Below, in pieces: positions 8,006 to 9,433 of a DNA stretch of 9,433 nt. This DNA is from an uncultured Bacteroides sp. (GTDB taxonomy: Bacteria; Bacteroidota; Bacteroidia; Bacteroidales; Bacteroidaceae): NCBI GenBank assembly GCA_905197435.1, contig CAJJYX010000131.1:1-9433 (forward strand), read 5' to 3'. The notes under the pieces are model-generated. The model searched no databases, was not told the DNA's origin, and saw only the letters and a list, made by a program, of their open reading frames with translations. How positions within the stretch are numbered: the first letter of the stretch is position 1; every line of letters begins with the position of its first letter. The position numbers were made by a program, and so were the translations under genes.

Positions 8006-8452
8006 ATGATGGACGATTCTACAAAAGACAAACAAGAAGCATTGGACAAGCGTTATATACGTATGGCAAGCATTTGGGCTGAGAATTCGTATTGCAAACG
8101 CCGCCAAGTCGGTGCACTGATTGTAAAAGACAAGATGATTATCTCTGACGGCTACAACGGTACTCCCTCCGGTTTTGAGAATGTATGCGAAGATGAAAAC
8201 AACGTTACCAAACCATACGTGCTCCATGCCGAAGCAAACGCCATTACCAAAATAGCCCGCTCAAACAACAGCAGTAACGGCGCCACCATGTACGTCACCG
8301 CCTCTCCCTGCATAGAATGCTCCAAACTGATTATTCAGGCTGGCATCAAACGGGTGGTCTACTCCGAAAAATACCGCCTGGAAGACGGCATCGAACTTTT
8401 GAAACGGGCAGGTATCGAGGTGATATATATAGCTGCAAATGACGAGCGATGA
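8006..8452 (+). CDS. dCMP deaminase-family protein (zinc-dependent cytidine/deoxycytidylate deaminase)
   Basis: The enzyme probably deaminates dCMP to dUMP, feeding dTMP synthesis in the cytoplasm. The 148-residue length fits the ComEB/dCMP deaminase group. The zinc site is complete: HAEAN gives His74 and the proton-shuttling Glu76, and PCIEC gives Cys102 and Cys105. Supporting motifs are SYCKRRQVGALIVKDK (28-43) and GYNGTPSGFENVCED (49-63); the GYNG(T/A)P motif is typical of dCMP rather than tRNA or free cytosine deaminases. Two adjacent ATGs (8006 and 8009) are possible starts. It begins 9 bases after the lipoprotein stop, so it is probably in the same mRNA as the peptidase and lipoprotein, although its function is unrelated to the envelope. 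dCMP rather than another cytosine substrate is inferred from family resemblance. Confidence 0.93.
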   Translation: MMDDSTKDKQEALDKRYIRMASIWAENSYCKRRQVGALIVKDKMIISDGYNGTPSGFENVCEDENNVTKPYVLHAEANAITKIARSNNSSNGATMYVTASPCIECSKLIIQAGIKRVVYSEKYRLEDGIELLKRAGIEVIYIAANDER

Positions 8453-8530
8453 ATGCAAGTGACAAATAATAAGTAGAGCCTTGAACAAACAATAAACTAA
8501 AAACCTACGCAGCCCACACAGCCACCACTT

Positions 8531-8551
8531 GTAGCTTGTAGCTCGTAGCTA
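8531..8551 (+). repeat. Tandem heptamer repeat GTAGCTN x3
   Basis: GTAGCTT, GTAGCTC and GTAGCTA follow one another without gaps, 13 bases before the S41 protease start codon. Each copy contains the palindrome AGCT. I have an unverified recollection of similar AGCTACAAGCTACAAG-type strings between genes in other Bacteroides genomes. It may be a dispersed intergenic repeat rather than a regulatory site of this gene. Confidence 0.6.
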
Positions 8552-8564
8552 ACAACCCAAAGAT

Positions 8565-9433
8565 ATGAGTACAAAAAATACATCCCGCTTTATGCCGCTC
8601 ATCATTGCAATCAGCGTAGTCGCGGGAATTCTTATCGGAACGTTTTATGCCAGGCACTTTGCCGGCAACAAACTGGGAATCATCAACAGCTCATCCAACA
8701 AGCTGAATGCCTTGCTGCGTGTTATTGACGACCAGTATGTGGATACCGTCAACATGACCGATTTGGTAGAGAAGGCCATGCCGCAGATATTGGCGGAACT
8801 CGACCCCCACTCCACCTACATCCCGGCACAGAAACTGGAAGAGGTAAACTCCGAACTTGAAGGCAGCTTCAGCGGTATAGGCATCCAGTTCACCATTCAG
8901 GAAGACACGATACACGTAAACAGCGTGATTCCCGGCGGACCTTCGGAAAAGGTCGGTTTGATGCCTGGCGACCGTATCGTGATGGTCAACGACAGCTTGT
9001 TTGCAGGCAAAGGCCTGACAAATGAAAAGGCCATACGCAACCTGAAAGGTCCGAAAGGCAGCCAGGTGAAGTTAGGCGTCAAGCGTGCAACGGAAAAGGA
9101 ACTGCTCGATTTCACCATCACACGCGGTGACATCCCGCAAAATACCATCGATGCAGCCTATATGATCGACAATGACTATGGATATATACAAATCAGCAAG
9201 TTCGGACGTACCACGCACGTGGAACTGCTGAATGCAATTGCCCAACTGAGCCACGAGAAGTGCAAGGGTCTGATTATCGACCTGCGCGACAATACCGGAG
9301 GCTACATGGAGGCAGCAACACGCATGGTGAACGAATTCCTTCCTGAAGGGAAATTGATAGTATATACCCACGGCCGCAAATATCCGCGCATGGAAGAATA
9401 TGCCAACGGTACCGGCAGGTGCCCAAAGCTGCC
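8565..9433 (+). CDS. S41-family (CtpA-like) carboxy-terminal processing protease, partial (3' end off the right edge)
   Basis: S41 peptidases are PDZ-containing serine proteases of the periplasm that trim or degrade proteins from their C-termini. The frame is open from ATG 8565 to the window edge: 289 codons of an expected 500-580. Residues 10-28 (MPLIIAISVVAGILIGTFY) form a single membrane anchor or signal. DPHSTYI (80-86) is a typical S41 motif just before the PDZ domain (about 88-178), which carries the GSFSGIGIQF ligand-binding loop and PGGPSEKVGLMPGDRIVMVND. The protease core begins with YGYIQISKF (205-213) and KGLIIDLRDNTGG (234-246). The catalytic Ser and Lys should lie beyond the window and cannot be checked. 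It is 112 bp downstream of the deaminase gene, with no terminator or clear promoter between them, so it may be the last visible gene of the dcp operon. Confidence 0.93.
   Translation, partial: MSTKNTSRFMPLIIAISVVAGILIGTFYARHFAGNKLGIINSSSNKLNALLRVIDDQYVDTVNMTDLVEKAMPQILAELDPHSTYIPAQKLEEVNSELEGSFSGIGIQFTIQEDTIHVNSVIPGGPSEKVGLMPGDRIVMVNDSLFAGKGLTNEKAIRNLKGPKGSQVKLGVKRATEKELLDFTITRGDIPQNTIDAAYMIDNDYGYIQISKFGRTTHVELLNAIAQLSHEKCKGLIIDLRDNTGGYMEAATRMVNEFLPEGKLIVYTHGRKYPRMEEYANGTGRCPKL

Noticed and set aside
9400..9433. Possible frameshift at the end of the S41 gene, where the translation reads NGTGRCPKLP
   Set aside because: The frame remains open and the sequence just upstream is normal for the family. 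Too little sequence is left before the window edge to judge.

Overview
The window looks like ordinary chromosome from a Bacteroides-type organism (Bacteroidota). The evidence is promoter elements of the TAnnTTTG (-7) / TTTG (-33) kind, mostly no Shine-Dalgarno sequences, a Bacteroidota-type long HU-like protein, a lipoprotein with acidic residues right after the lipid-modified cysteine, and GuaA and GAPDH sequences typical of the genus. No mobile element, CRISPR array, rRNA or tRNA was seen. No stretch without a gene exceeds 300 bases.

Layout. At the left edge a MarC-family membrane protein (1-548, minus, cut by the window edge) is divergent from a Crp/Fnr-family regulator (729-1397, plus). 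The 180-bp gap between them holds two good promoters and a 10-bp inverted repeat. The regulator converges with guaA (GMP synthase, 1475-3028, minus), and one symmetric hairpin (1427-1464) can terminate both. Upstream of guaA on the same strand are an HU-like DNA-binding protein (3104-3499) and mscL (3689-4126). The 189-bp gap between those two genes carries three tandem palindromic repeats with an exact 22-bp period. mscL is divergent from gapA (GAPDH, 4267-5277, plus), which ends in a strong rho-independent terminator.

The right half is a probable plus-strand transcription unit. It runs from a secreted M3 zinc peptidase of the Dcp type (5379-7475) to a lipoprotein overlapping it by ATGA (7472-7996), a dCMP/cytidine deaminase-family enzyme 9 bp further on (8006-8452), and a membrane-anchored S41 (CtpA-like) protease that runs off the right edge (8565-9433). 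The 112-bp gap before the protease contains a tandem GTAGCTN heptamer repeat.

The genes are mostly housekeeping: GMP synthesis, glycolysis, osmotic safety valve, pyrimidine deoxynucleotide metabolism, and envelope proteolysis. I found no convincing new multi-gene system. The parts most worth checking are non-coding: the 22-bp-period palindromic array upstream of the HU-like gene, the inverted repeat between marC and the Crp-like gene, and the heptamer repeat before the S41 protease. The lipoprotein of unknown function is the least understood gene.
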